Below the pieces are notes generated by a model that saw only the letters and a list, made by a program, of their open reading frames with translations, was not told the DNA's origin and made no database searches. The position numbers and the translations under genes were made by a program. A DNA stretch of 64,000 nucleotides from Loripinus fragilis. Lineage: Eukaryota; Mollusca; Bivalvia; Lucinida; Lucinidae. Below, one piece after another: positions 44,001 to 59,000 of the stretch. How positions within the stretch are numbered: the stretch's first letter is position 1; every line of letters starts with the position of its first letter. Location: contig OZ026524.1 of assembly GCA_964019695.1 (NCBI GenBank), forward strand, positions 64,735,066-64,799,065. The letters run 5' to 3'.

Positions 44001-47000
44001 CAGATGAAGAAAAAATAAGTTTTTTTATTTTCTTCCAAAGAAACGGTAAAGGCTGTTGCCAAAACCTGCAAAGATATTCTTGAAAGGCGCAGACACTTTT
44101 TATATAAATAATGAAGATGTTTTTTTTATCTTATATGAATTTTAATGAGGTTTTATCGTGTCTCATAACTCTTTAAGAGTAGCTTATGTACTTTTGTATT
44201 ATGTTTATATGTCTGTATTTTATGTTTGTACATAAGGTGACACGTAAATAAATCATTGAATTGAATTGAATTGAATTGAAAATAGTTAACGTATGTGAAT
44301 ACATTATATTTGTTGGATGTTTATAATGAGTCAACAATTACTAACAAGCTACTGGAGACCAGCACTTTGACGTCATATTAGGCTTAACGTTCTCCCTGAC
44401 TGGATTACATATGTTACTTCAAACCTCCATATATTCGTCAATATGAAACAAAACTGCTTCCAATTTTCAGGGAATGCTTTTAAGCGACAGTTTTTGCAGA
44501 TGCAACATTACTAGATTTTGATTAACATAATCATTAGGTACATTTTGTCATATCCTGACCTATATGTTTACACATCATTCTTAGACAAATTAGGAAAAGG
44601 ATTGTAACATATATATGGTAAAATTATGTGATTTTGTTGCTGTTATAGTTCTTTGACTCTTCCTCACGGTGCCATGGATTGGTCTGTAGTATGTGATTGT
44701 GGCATTTCCTGTCATACTCACTTTATAGCCGTAATGTAGTTGCTTGCATACGACAATGCCACAGACCATCAGCGAATGCTGATCAGCACCTTTCCTAATC
44801 AATTGCTAGAAAATACATCAGCTTAGCTTAAAACACGCACAATTGCAACACTCTAAATAGTTTCTGTTGCTGATAAGGCTGGATTTGGCCTCACCTAATC
44901 GCAAAGTCCAATGACAGGTTTATCGCATCAAGTCTTATTTAATATAATGGGCGTTATAACAGATACCATTATTCATAAATAATATCATACCTGATATTGA
45001 TCTAACATATTTTCTAGCGCCTTCACTTGTACAATAATGTTCCCAGCACCTTTTGAACTTTTTCCTAGAGATGAAATATTAAAAAAGACAGTTTCAACAT
45101 TGTAGTTACGAACGTAGTGTTTTATGCACCCTGAACGCACAGATCAGTCTAACTATCCACCAAGTCCTAGCAGAGTATTTCCTGCACACATTATGGATAG
45201 CTTTGTACCATATTGTGCTTCAGACAGACAGTTAAAAGCAAGTGAATATGATCAGAAAATACCACAATCACATACTGCAGACCAACCCAGGCATCGTGTG
45301 GAAGAGCCACAGAACACCTAAAGTCACAAAACACCAGGAAGACAATTAATCAGCTAATGATGTTATTCTGTTGGCCAAGATTAAAATCTACAAGTACACA
45401 GAAATACACCATTTTATGCAAATTTTAGCCGGCAACCACTTTAAATACAAAATTGACTATTCCACACTTATAATATCAATATATATTAGATAACCAATCA
45501 AAATGAAAAAAAGTTGACTGCAGGAATAAGTAACAACACTTCTATGTACATGTACTTGTGTGGCTCCTTACTAGGCGATAGATTAATTCGAAGTCCTAGA
45601 GACTAGAGGTTTTTTTTTGAAGTATTGAAAATTAGATTAATAGGGAGATAGACATAAAAATATATAGTGCCCAAAATGATTATATGTTTCCCTATCAAAC
45701 AAATGGTTTGGGTGTGTAAAAGAAACATCTCCCTGAGATGAAAACATCTGTTATAATAGAAAGTTATTAAAATTGTGTGGCTCTTCCTTACGATGCCACG
45801 GGTCTGTCTGCAGTTTATGATTGTGGTATTTCCTGATCACACTCACTTACTATTTTTTGTTGATAAGAAATTGTTTATATATTTCACATCTTTGAATAAA
45901 ATTAAAAAAAGGACAAAGATCAGGAAATGATACATCAGGATTGGAAAGTGACAAATTCACAATTAGACATCACAAACAAGAGCCCAGAGGTCTGCCCTTT
46001 CCAGCCGGTGACCACAAGGCATCAATAAACAGACGCAAAAAAAAGCATAACAAAAACAAGACAAAAATAACATAAATGATCCACAAAAGAAGCACCGCCT
46101 TGGAACCTTCAGTAAAAATATTTTACTGAAGGGCTTAAACAACTGCAGCATTTATATATTGGTATACTAATATGAACCTAACCTGCTGATTCATCATTTT
46201 CAGGTGCCTCCTCAATAATTGTCCGGAGTCTCACTAGTTTTTCTTGTAATTCATCAAAACCATCATACCCTTGCCAGTTCTTTATTAAAGTCTCATCGAC
46301 TTTCTTTAGGATTCTCAGCAACTCTTCTCTGTCAGCTTTAGACAATCTTTGAATTGCTTTAATCTTAAATATAGACAAGTCATTTATTCTTTTCAGACAT
46401 TGAAAGTTTCCATTTTGCTTCATACAATAAAGATAAGATGGCCCATAATATATGAGCCATGACATGAGATTTTCAACAATGTGGTATGTGCGACCAGCAA
46501 AGCCTCAGATCACCCCGCGCATACGCACACTCTGATAAGAGCCTTTGCTAGTCGTTTGAATATGTCATGAGAGTTACGCTACTGACTGAAAAATATTGGT
46601 AGTTTCTTAGCCTAAAAGGAGGCTGCACAAGCTCGTCTGAGTCTACACTCGTCAAAATGCCACATTGTTGGAAATCACATGTTGCGTCTCAAATACAGCC
46701 ATTCGTTTATTCTTTTCAGAACCATAAAGCTTCATACAATAAAGATAAGATGCTCCATTTTATATGTTAAGGGGTCACAGGTTATACTTTCCAATGATTT
46801 TTTTCCTCTTTAGATATTATATATACTAGCAAACAGTGCAGACACTGGTGATATGCTGCATAATGCGCCATTTCAACAGGGCCTTCACTATTTGCCAAAA
46901 GTACCCATATTGGGGTTTCCCATCTACAAAGGGTTAATTAGTAAAACAGCTTATCATTTATTAAATCGTACAATGCCTCTGGTATATTTGAATTTTTAAA

Positions 47001-50000
47001 ATAAGGGGGGGAGGGGGTTGCCAAAGGGATATGCGCATTAAGGGGGTATTTTGGCCCCCTCTAGAGCCAAAAACTGAAAACTGCTTTTCCCCAATTAGTT
47101 TTGATTGGTTTATTAGAAGAGTAACTGAAGTGTAAAATTTTGGCATATATTTAAATCTTAGCGTTGCTATGGTAACAAAAATGGCCGACAAAAGAGGCTT
47201 AAAACAGAGAAATTGCCATTTTGAAGACCGATTCTTTAAGAATTAGATATCAGCACAGCTAAATACCAAAACATCCTTTTAATATGTTGTGTGCTGTGGA
47301 AATTCTTACATTCTGTTAAAATATCTTTTTTATATTTGCTTGTGCTCTATGTTAATTGCTCTGTAAAACCGCTCACTTTTTACTCCAAATGGTCAATTTC
47401 CTATGTTCAGGCTATTTTGGCAGCCATTTTTGTTACTATTACAACTAATTTGAGACTTTGAACAAAATGGTTAAAAAGCAATTTTTATTTTTTAGCCTCA
47501 TAGGGGGGGGGGGGGGGGGGGCAAAAAAGGCCCTTTATGCACGTACCCCTTTAAACTCAATTTTCCCACAATAGTGCATATATTTATAACTGGTGTGTGT
47601 AAATGACAAACATTGTCATATACTAAACTGCTAAACTCTAAAATAAGCTTAATTTTACTCTTTTCTTTCATGTTCTGGTCCTTTAGGAATATTAGGTTCT
47701 TACAGAATACCACTTAAGCCAGTGCTAGTGGCGTGAGAATTGGTGCACTTTTCCATTAGTTCTTTTATATTCTAGTAAACAGACTTAATAAAACCGCGTT
47801 TGCTGTTTTCTTATATTGTAGGTTCTCTTTATTTCTGAAGGATCCGTTTTTCCAGATTATTTTAATTGATTTCAAATTTGTAGCAGCTGAATTTTAACTG
47901 ATTTTGGTGTAAAATTGCAATTGCTATGAAAGCTGTGCTCTGTTTGGTGGCTGCTGAGAATAACAATACCAATAACAAGTAGAAATGCTTTAAGATTTAT
48001 CTGGAGAAATTTTAGCCTGAAGTTGTTTAAGTAAGAAAGAAAGTTTCCACCTCTTATTCTGTTAACATTAACTTATATTTTACTTTGTAGCATTCTCATA
48101 GCAAAACAGGTAACAAACATGCAAATTATTTTATTTTCGTACATTCATAAGCTTAGTCAAACATTCATAAGACATATATTTCAATAGCCTATTGCAATGG
48201 CGTAGCACCCATTACACAGGTTACGTGCGTTATAAAAATAGTAACATTCAAGGGAGGTCTCTTAATGTGATGAAAGTGATTTCCATACTCTAAGGAATTG
48301 CTCATAAAGGAAAGAATTTGCTCCGCCTGGGAGCAAATTCTTTCCTTTAAGAGAAGTTACAATCTGAATAAAGGACCCAGTTGAAGAGAATCATTGCTTG
48401 ATCCAGTAGTCTCCCTTTGATGTGCTTAGCCTTTTCAGCATTCTGGCTGCACGTTGTATTGCACCAACATTTTAGAACATACACATTAGCAGCGGTAAAC
48501 TACAGAGTTACACATATAGGCCTCGTCTCTAGAAAACCTGTTTTCGAGGTTTCTAACCAAGATATACCCAACCCAGCCTGTTAAGCTACATTAACAAACT
48601 AGAATATTGAAATATTGCACGTAGCAAAGAATAGTATACGTTCAGAAAGTGAATAACATGCAAAAAGTCAGGTTTAAACCCAATCACAGTTTATAGCTAT
48701 TGTTTCCTCTTTAATTGCACGACGGTGGGTCAGGCCTAAGACTCTATGACGGCTCTGACGTAAAGCTTTAACCGGTGGGTTGGTGCCTGATGCTTTTCTG
48801 TAGCTGGACCCAACGTGGCTCAACTTGAGGTTTTCTTTTAACTCTGACTATCTGTGAGTCATGAGCCCTTTTCTTTGTTTCATCATGGTGTGGCAATTTG
48901 ATTAGCGTTTCTCCATGATGATACATTGGATTAGTTAGATGGCCTCCATGCGAGCTGAACAATTCTTGTACTTCAACAACAGCAGAATCTAGGGCAAAGA
49001 TTTGGTACCAGTAAAATGCATTAAGCCCCCTGGTGGCTTAGGGTGCTGTCCGTTCTATGGCGGTGCTTCTGTTGTTGTTGACTTTTTGTTTATTGTTACC
49101 CCCATTGTGGGAGTCTGTAATTGTTCTATGTTTTGTTGTATGTTTGTTTATGTCCATTCTAGTATTGCAATCATCTTGATGAGGAAGAGAGAGCTGGTTG
49201 CTTTGCTTAATTTGTCTTTCTGGTGTCTCGTGATGGTTGGGAATCTCTTCCTAGCGGTGCCACGGGGTTGTCTGCGGTTTGGGATTGTGGTATTTCCTGA
49301 TCATACTCACTATTTTTCCTATCGACAAGGCCCAATTGAAAATTAAGCAATACAAACATTTGTTCATTCTTTACCATTACTGATATAAATGGATTTCCTA
49401 TTTCCATATACAACTTTTTCTCCCTTTCCCAGACACGTGTGACTCACCTCGTCTTCATCCCAGTCTCTGAATACAAGCTGCATAAATGATATCATTTGGA
49501 ATCCTAGTCGTTTTACACTTGTGGTCCACAAACCCAACAGTTGTATTCTTAACCTAGAATAGTTATCATTTACTTGTTAAAATGGTATAAAAGTATAAAG
49601 GTATACATAGTATAAACTAACTAAAATAGATTATAATATTTCATTTTAAGTTAAGTATTATTTTTTCATTCTGAAAAACACATATGAGCCTCGACATGAG
49701 ATTTCTAACAAATTGCATTTTGACATGAATAGACTCACACGAGCCTGTGCATCCTCCATTAAAGCTCACAAACTCCAAATGCTGTTCTGTCAGTAGCTTA
49801 ATATTTATAGAATATTCAAGAGACTAACAAAGTCTCTGATCAGACTGCGCATATGCGCAGGCTGTTCTTTGCCTTTGCTAATCGCACATTGTTGAAAAAA
49901 AATCATGTCGTGGCTCATTCATTGTATATAATTGCAATTCAAACACATTAAAAGATACAACAACCACAGATAGCAAAATTAAATCATTAATACTGTAATT

Positions 50001-53000
50001 TTATAATTAATAAATGATGAACGTAGTAGATTTAATTATTATATTGTCAAAGTAAGAAAGGCAACACAGATCAGGAATCGATACAATCAAGTACCACACC
50101 TGACCCAGGATACCACATGGGATAGTGACAAAAACACAATTGAACATCGCAAACAAGAGCCAAGAGGTCAGCTGATTCCCAGCAGGTGACCACAAAGCAG
50201 AAATAAACAGACGCCAAAGCATGAAAAACACAGACAAAAATAACACAAATGATCCACAAAAGAAGTACCGCTTTGGAACTATCAGTAAAAAATTTTACTG
50301 GATGGCTTAAACGGTTTCACGGCTTGCCAACCTCACCCTTAGTTCAGATGTGGTTCAAGACTCATAGATGTTGGTTTGCATGAAAGACCCCTAACTTATC
50401 CATGCAAACCTTATGGCTCTGAAAGTTGTCCAATTCAAGATTATGACTGTTACTGCTAGTATAGTGTTAGCCATTGTCACACTGTGTGTGTCTATTTGTA
50501 TTTGGTCCCAGTGTCATGGTTTGGTCCTCTGTTTCCTTTAAATATTTTACAATTAGCTGCTTTGGAAGAGAGAGAGGTTATAAAACTATTTTCATACTCA
50601 AGTCAGCTGAGCACGAATTTTATTCTGCTCATAAATGTTAAAATGCCAACAATTGTTGGCATTTTAACATTTATTAGCATGATAAACACGAAATTTATCA
50701 CAATTATTAGCATGATAAAAACAACATCTGAGGGACTTAAAGCTGCAGATGAAGATTCTTTATTTGTCGGTATTTCAGTTTTTATGAGCAGTTGAAATTT
50801 CATGCTCAGTTGAGTTGAGCATGAACTAAGTTTTATAATCTCGGGGCCTGAATGTTTTACTCTAACAGTATTCTGGCTTTTTTGCGTATGTTTTTGTTTG
50901 TCTGTGTTCAAATGTCTCTTCCTCATGTTGCCAAGGTATGGTGTGTGATAATATCTATCTAAGCAACATTTTTGACCATACAATTTTAATGGTTGTCCTG
51001 ACCATCAGATCAAACATGTGCTTCAGCTGCTCCAAAGGACTGCCAGGCTGAGATTGTTCTTTCAAGTAGCCACAACACATGTTTTGGTTGAGGTTAACAA
51101 AAAATTCAATTACACTCTCTTATCTGGAGGCATGTGTTATATTTTAAAGCATCATAATTCGAAACGGTTTACTCCTCAAAGGTATATAAATGTACTGATG
51201 TTAAACCTTTCCAGCTACTACGTATTACTATGCATAATGATTGAATTTGCACCACATTAAACTGTATGGGAAAAATGGCTTGTATTTTTGTTTAGAATAC
51301 TGGTTTTTAAAGCTTTTGCATATCTACCTTCAGGCCTCCTGATAAGAGTGGGTACTGGAAAATTATTTTTCTTATTTCTAGTTCAAAACATATGTTGTAG
51401 GTGCTCAAAAGAGCCGGTTCATGTGAGCACCCAAAACACATGTTTAAATTGATGGGTAAAAAAATATATACAATTTCACGCCCATAACATTTCCTTAACT
51501 TGATCTATGTACCTTACAACAGCGTCAATGGCTTCTCCACAAGGCCCAGGAATCAATACAATTACAGCAGGAACCATAGCAGTATCTTGTTGACTGTTCT
51601 GTACCTAAATTGAGAGGACACATGCTATTCGTAACATTAACATGCAGGTCAAATAAAGGGGTTATGTTATGAGAGAAAAAACACCTACAGATGTATGTCT
51701 TTTCATTCTCAGAGAAGTTGTTGTTATGGTTTAAATCTCAATAGATAATAACAGGCTAAACGTAGGCGAAGCAGACATTGCATTATAGGTATCACAAGTA
51801 TATACTATAAAGAATATTTGGATGTCCATTGTAATTGGTTTTCTTAGTTTTTGCGCTCCTCTTTATTATATTGTTTGAAGCGTAGTACTTTATGAATAAT
51901 ACCAGCTCTATAGGTTTGTAGCAGATGATGCATGGTTAAGTCAGGGGTCTTTAATGCTGACCTAACATCTATGTGTCTCGATCCACATCTGAATTAAGGG
52001 TGAGGTTGGCGCCGTGAAACCAGTTTAAGCCCTCCTGCAAAATATTTTTACTGAATGTTCCAAGGCGGTACTTCTTTAGATGATCATTTGTTTTATTTAT
52101 GTCTTGTGTTTTTCATGCTTTAAGCTCTGTTCATTGCTACCTTGTGGTCACCTGCTGGGAAAGGGCTGACGTTAAACCTGGAGATAAAGCAAAGATAAGG
52201 ACCCAATAGTACAATAAACTGAATCCCACAGCTGAAGAAATCCAACAGGCCTGATAACAACCAAAACATCAGGCCCCTACCATCTCATGATTGGGTTGAC
52301 CACCAAGCATGCAGTCTGTCGCAATACATTAATGTTATAGCCAATCTTTTTATAATGGGAAATTATTTTAATAAACTGCGCTGATAAATTATCAGAACCA
52401 ATAATCTTCTTCAATCTATACATCAAGTCACCATAGAACTCAGGTTCCAAAAGTTGTCTAATCATAGTATCATCTATAAAATTCAGAAAAAGATTTTGCG
52501 TAGTTTATGATATCGATAGCCTTGTTTAAGAAGTTTCTAAGTTAACAATTTTTTTCGAGTGTTGAAGGCAGCAACGTGGGAAATTGACAATTTCCAAGTC
52601 ATCACGTTTATCATAAATTTTGATAGAAACATAACACTAGAAATGAACAAATGCAAGTCTAAAAACGCGGAGTCCAACAAAAAGGTCAGCGCATCATATA
52701 CATTTTGACAAGACCGTACATGATATTTTTTAGCATTTTCCGAAGTAAAAAATGCGTTTCTGTCGTAACATGCAAGCTAAGGAGAACCTTCTCTATTGAA
52801 GGTTCTTTCAATGAGATCAATAAGTTTATCATTGTTAGTGGCATCGTCTGCTGGAACCAAAATAGTTCATATAAAAATCGTGGATACTTGGTTTAAGATT
52901 AAGAAAAGAAGATTTAGGTTTAGGGGGTAAAAATGTGTATTACGAGAGTAAAATGAAATTTGAGCTTTAATACTTTTAAAAATGTTGATCTTCTGATCAA

Positions 53001-56000
53001 ATGAATTTATGAAATTTAAGGCAAAATACTACAACTTACCCGCCATTTTGTTTTATTAGATGTATCCAATAGGATCAGTGATTCGCCTTCTGTAATCTCA
53101 ATCTGAAATATTTATCATATGTACATATAGTGCCAAGTTTATGTTTTGAAACTAAAGTAAAATTAATGCCAACATTATCATAATATGCCATAGTAATATT
53201 TATTCAAAGTATGCACCACACATAGTGTTTAATTATACTGAGCGAAACTTCCAAACCGCCACTCGATGTTTTCTCATATATCATAGCGTATTTAATACAT
53301 ACATGGCTACAATTTACACTCAATATGGAAAAATAAATTAAACAGAACCTGTCAAAATTTCATTTTAATAAATTGAAATTAACATGCTAAATTGATAGAC
53401 TGCATAAAGGCACCATCACATTTCATTTTCACACAAACGCAAGAATTTGAACACATTGCTTAAAACCGAGTATTCCAGGGACCTAAAATAAAAACACCAA
53501 CGTTATGGTGTTATAAATGGACATTATTGAACATTTTTGGGTTTCGCTTTTATTAAGCAGCAATTTTCAGGCAATCCACACTTTTCCTAAGGAAGCACAT
53601 ATGACATAAAGCAACACATGAATGCTTTATGGAGATGACATGTTTTTGTCCACAATATTATTGAAACTTTCTGGTGCTGCTGTAAATGGACATTATTGAC
53701 ACTATCGTTCGTGTTTATTTTGTAATAAAGTAGCAATTTCCATGCAATGCAGTCCTCCTTTGGAGGCCCATATGTCCTAAAATAACACAGAAATGCCTGT
53801 TATGGAGATGAAATGTTTTGGTCTAATGTATCATTGAAACATCCGTCACACATTAACTGTGTACTGGACATCAATTTCGACACTTCCTACGTTCGAATGC
53901 AGCATTTATGCATCGCAGCATCAAAGTATGGTGGACTATACAGAACATTTTATGACATACGTAATACTCAGTTTTTGTCGATTTTTATCGTCATACGAGT
54001 GCAAAAATAAAAAATAAACGACAAGTTGTGGTGTAAACATTCGACTCTATCAAAACATGTCAAACTTTATGATAAATAATAAATCAGTCTCAGTGAGGCC
54101 CTGTTTTCGATTGAACCCATAGCCCGACCCCCATACTTTTTACTCATACAACACAAACATTGGCATTTTTGTGATAAAATAAATTTGTCCGATAGTTGAT
54201 TATGAAAATACGAATATACACAAGGTGAAAAACATTCAGTGTCGTGTGCCACGTGCAAAACCGGTATAAATACTCTATCGTTACGCATAAATGAACATCC
54301 TAATTGAACCGAGCTTTGTTATATTCAATGGACGGATACATGTGCCCAAATATACTGTGTCAAACATCATTTCAAACAGTTTAATAATAAATGAGCTATA
54401 TCGAAAAAAATATGTTCTGTAACTGGTGGTTTAGAAGTTCCCTTCAGTATACATTTCAATGGACTTGTAAATGTCATGAATTACATACTTTAAGACTGAA
54501 CTGCCACAAAGACTTTTGATATCATGTTAAACTTTCCTGACTTTTTTTAAGATTGGGTGTCCACGTATATGCGATATGTAATTTATTGTCATTGCGTTAT
54601 TGAATTCACCTTGATAAAATTCTTAGATTAGCAAATATAATGATGAAATCTCAACAGTTGTTAATTAAAAAGAAAAATAATAATTGAACTTAAGAAATTC
54701 AAATATTAAAATCTTCAAAACTATCATGATATGCCTGATTTAGTATTTTAAGGCTGACACTCTGTAGATAATCAGCCTAAAAGTTCTGATATCAAGAGTA
54801 ATCCTGTAACCTTTTACCAATGCCTGTATCGAACAGTTCAAAAAGTAATGTTTCAAACATGCTGTGTATCTCTTGGTCATTGCAATTTGTATTTAATGCT
54901 ATGAGCGTATCATTCTAGTAATATGATAAATGTGCATTTTCAAAACTTAAATTTGTTAAAAACGAAGCTTTATTAGAACTGTTATAAACCCTTGTCCAGC
55001 TGAACACGGATTTATTTAGATATCTATGAAAGAAAAAATACAACACGATAAAGGTTTTACCTCCGGACTACTGTAGCTTCAACAACTGACCTCCAGCCAG
55101 TGATATATTAAGCAACAAATCACTGCTAGCGCGAATCTATTTCTTAAATGACTCAAACATGCTGTGTCTCTCTTAGTCATAGCACTTTGTATTCCATGAT
55201 ATGAGCGTATCATTCTAGTAATATGATTAATGTGCATTTTCAAAACTTAAATTTGTTAAAAACGAAGCTTTATTAGAACTGCTATTAGCCCTTGTCCTGC
55301 TTAACACGGATTTATCACATGACGTTGTGAATGGCAGTGTAATAATGCCATGCAATAAAAATGATAAACCACTGGTGGTTTACGGAAAAGTGCGTAAAGT
55401 AATCACTTCTATTATAACGTTGTGTAAAAGGTGTCAAAATTTTGACGTTGTCACACCAAAAATGTGATTTTAAGTCATTTTAATGCCATGTGATTAATAT
55501 AATCTAACATTCGTGATCCCATATTATTGAATCTATTAAACTCGTTACAGAAAAGGGATAAAATGCTCGGCAAGCCTCGCATTTTATCTCTTTTTGCAAC
55601 GATTAAATAAATTCAATAAAACATGAACACTTATTAAAGATCCTCTATGTCGATGCAGGAAAAAATACAACACAATAAAGGTTTTACCTCTGGACTACTG
55701 TAGCTTGTCAGGGCAACTGCTGAACACTGTTTTTGCAATGGTGAAGTTCTCTTTTGTACCGGGACTATATCTCTAGCTCTGTTGAATAAATTGTCCACCT
55801 TGCTCTGCCATCGAAGATAAGCCATCAAAGTGTCCTGAAGTTACAACTCTTTTATATATACATTTGCAGGTTTACGTATTCAACGCATATTCTCAACATT
55901 TTGCTTTGGTTAAAATAAGTCAATAGTTGTCCTGTGTGTAACATATACTTTTCAGGGATCTATTATATCACCAGAATATTTAACATAAAAACATTCCAAT

Positions 56001-59000
56001 AGGAATGTATTTATGAATACTATTATATAAAACACTTTCAGTATTGGTCAGTATTAGATGCAAAGATGAGATACGGTCAGGTCACCTATTCCTGGACAAG
56101 CTTGAAGAAGCGGTTAATCAGTAATTTGTGCACATACTTTTCCTCGTAACTGGCAACAATCCTTCTTAAACGAATCAGCAGAAGAGAGGAGACTGGTTGT
56201 AGAAATTATTTCATCAATCTCCACCAAAGTATGGGACTAAGTGGGTATCGAACCTGCGGCCCCTAGACCTGCAGTCAGACGCGCATTTGTAGTCAGACAG
56301 GCTAGGGACTGCACTACACGGCCTGGTAAAATCAAAAGATTTCAAAACAACTTTTCAGGAGTACATATAACGAGTCAAACAGTCTTGATCAAGATCTAGA
56401 CTGATGATATTTTGGGCTTGTGGCTAAGTCCAGGTCTTAACTGTTTGCAAAGGTTATCTGCTGACAACACTTGCAGACAGTTTTACGACCTTGAAACATA
56501 GGCGCATCCAGAGGGGGGACAGAGGGTCTGGACCCTCCCCCGAAAAATAAAAAAAAATATAGGGTTTCTTAGCATTACTGGTCAGGATCCCCTGAAAATC
56601 AAAAAGCTACACAGCCAGCATTAAATGGTGGGCCATCATCGACCCTCCAGCAAAACGCCATTTAAATGGTGTTTCGAAGGTGAGCCGATGATGGCCCTCT
56701 CATAGCGGTATTTAGATCATCTCACCAAACTAAAAAAAATGTTGTCAAAGCTGGTCCCCCTCTGACAGAACTTTCTGGATCCGCGCATCTTGCAATGTAC
56801 ACTTACCTTCATTTCGCCATCTATAACGTTTAGATTGTCCTTGTCACCCTTGAGTTTATTATTGTGGAAAGCCAGATGCATTCTAGACATAATTGTTTCC
56901 ATCCAGTATTCTGTTTCTTCTACCTCGTGGAAAAACTGCAAAAATATAGATGAATAGAACAAAATAAAATGGACCATTAAATGAGATTTAAGATTTAAAT
57001 ACTTATCTCACATGCACAAAATCCTCATTTAAATGTCCATGCTGATGTGCTCTATTAAATGCTATGCTGGTGTATCCAGCTGAGCTAGCAGTCTGCATTT
57101 TGAGCTGTGTATTATCTACAACAATAACTTATGTATGCGACAAGCCATAGCTTTAGAGAGTCTGTGCATATGACTCACATGGGCTTTTGTTGCTTGAAAA
57201 TGCAATAATTTAATTATCACATTATAATAAGTTAAAATGCAATAAGTACATAACCACATTATTATACATACACCTTTCTCAGACGTTTTTATTCTGCTCT
57301 CAATAGATAACTAAGGATTTATGGTTTCTTTGAGTGTAATCTGGCTCGACTGGATTTGTCAGTTTTTTCTCTGGCTCATATTGCATTTACCCACTACTGC
57401 AGATTTAATACTTTAAAGAGACTAGGTCTGTAACTATGAACATTTTTTGAAAAAAAATCTTTTCTTTTTAAATCATTTGTAAAAATAGAATTAAGTTATG
57501 TTTTCACAATAAATATGGTCAGTACAGCTGAAAACTGCATAGAAAAGTGAATTATCTTATAAAAACAGGTGTTTTTCTCTTGTTTGTAATTATTTACGTC
57601 CCTCCAATAATTCCAGACAGTTGATTTTTAACATCAATGCTGTTGTTTTGATAGTGATAATTTGTTAAGACTTACGAAAATGGTAAAATGGTTACCTGAA
57701 TTTGAGTATTTTTACTGTATTTTTGAAAAATAGAAACTTTATTTCTAAAAGGACCTCGGACAGTTTCCTATTCAATCTGCCCAAATTTCGACAGCATGTG
57801 GCTAGCATAATGCATAACTGACAACTATGGTTTTGTGCTTAAATGAAACCCTGACATTTAGTGCATCTAACATAATAAAAAATATTTTGAAAATATTGCA
57901 TAATAATGCCAGGACTTTACGGTTTAGGGGGTGGGGGTATTTTTTGTGACCAAATTTTATTTCACAGAAAGTAAAAGTTTCGTCGAGTATTCACCTAAAT
58001 ACAAGTTAATATAATGTTTGCGGCATAAAACTTGAGACGAAAGTGATGCGTTTGCATAAAATTCGGGTTGAGAAGATTTCATTGTTTCGTCTAAAGAAGT
58101 GTGCTGTCAATTACTTTTGACTATTACCTGCAATGTTTCGAGTTCAACCAGTTCACTTGTGCATTGAGGTGTATCATATCTGTATACTGTATAAATAAGA
58201 GTCTAGATAAACACAGTTTTTTAGCGTAAAATCGTAATATTTTCTTACACATCAGATTTAACCTATAATTTTGGTGCTTTAAAGAACCGTCTCATTGCGA
58301 CGGTTCTTTTGAGTACCCACAACATAATGTTTTGGTTGAGAAATGAGACAATTAATTTCTTTGTAAGCACTCAAAACTAAAGCCCTGATATATGCCATTG
58401 CAAATTGATATTTACCTACAGGTTTTTACAAAATAAGTTTCTAATAAGTTTTGTATAATTAAGTGTTTTTGAGCATTTTGACAGCGTTCCCCCCCGTGAC
58501 CAAACATGCCGTTTTTATTTGATGTGTGAAATGTAAAACTACAACTGTATGCAAAAGGATTAGTTTGGTCACGGGGGGGGGGGAAAGCACCTCAGTAAAA
58601 CTTTTTCAATTTTCTATATGTTGAATAGCTAAAACGGAGTTTTCAACCCATATTTTTCATTTGGTACTTGTCTAATGAGAAAACGGCTTTTGTGGATAAG
58701 TCGAGGGTTGAATCTACTATCTTTTTCATAGAAAAAATATCATTTTCTTTGAAACTTTTCTCTGGTCATTTTTATGGGCAATCCTTCATTAAGACTGTCC
58801 GAGGTCCTTAGAAGATCAAAAGTTACAGACTATGCAGCTTTAAAGACAGATTTATCATTAATCAATAGGGTCTGCACGAAAAAATCTAAATTGTCTTGAT
58901 GAATATGACTGTTATAGAATATATGGCATCTCATGACCTAGCTACGAACTTTAAATATTTTTGTGAACGGCGTATATGATATTGTCTTAAAATAAATGCC

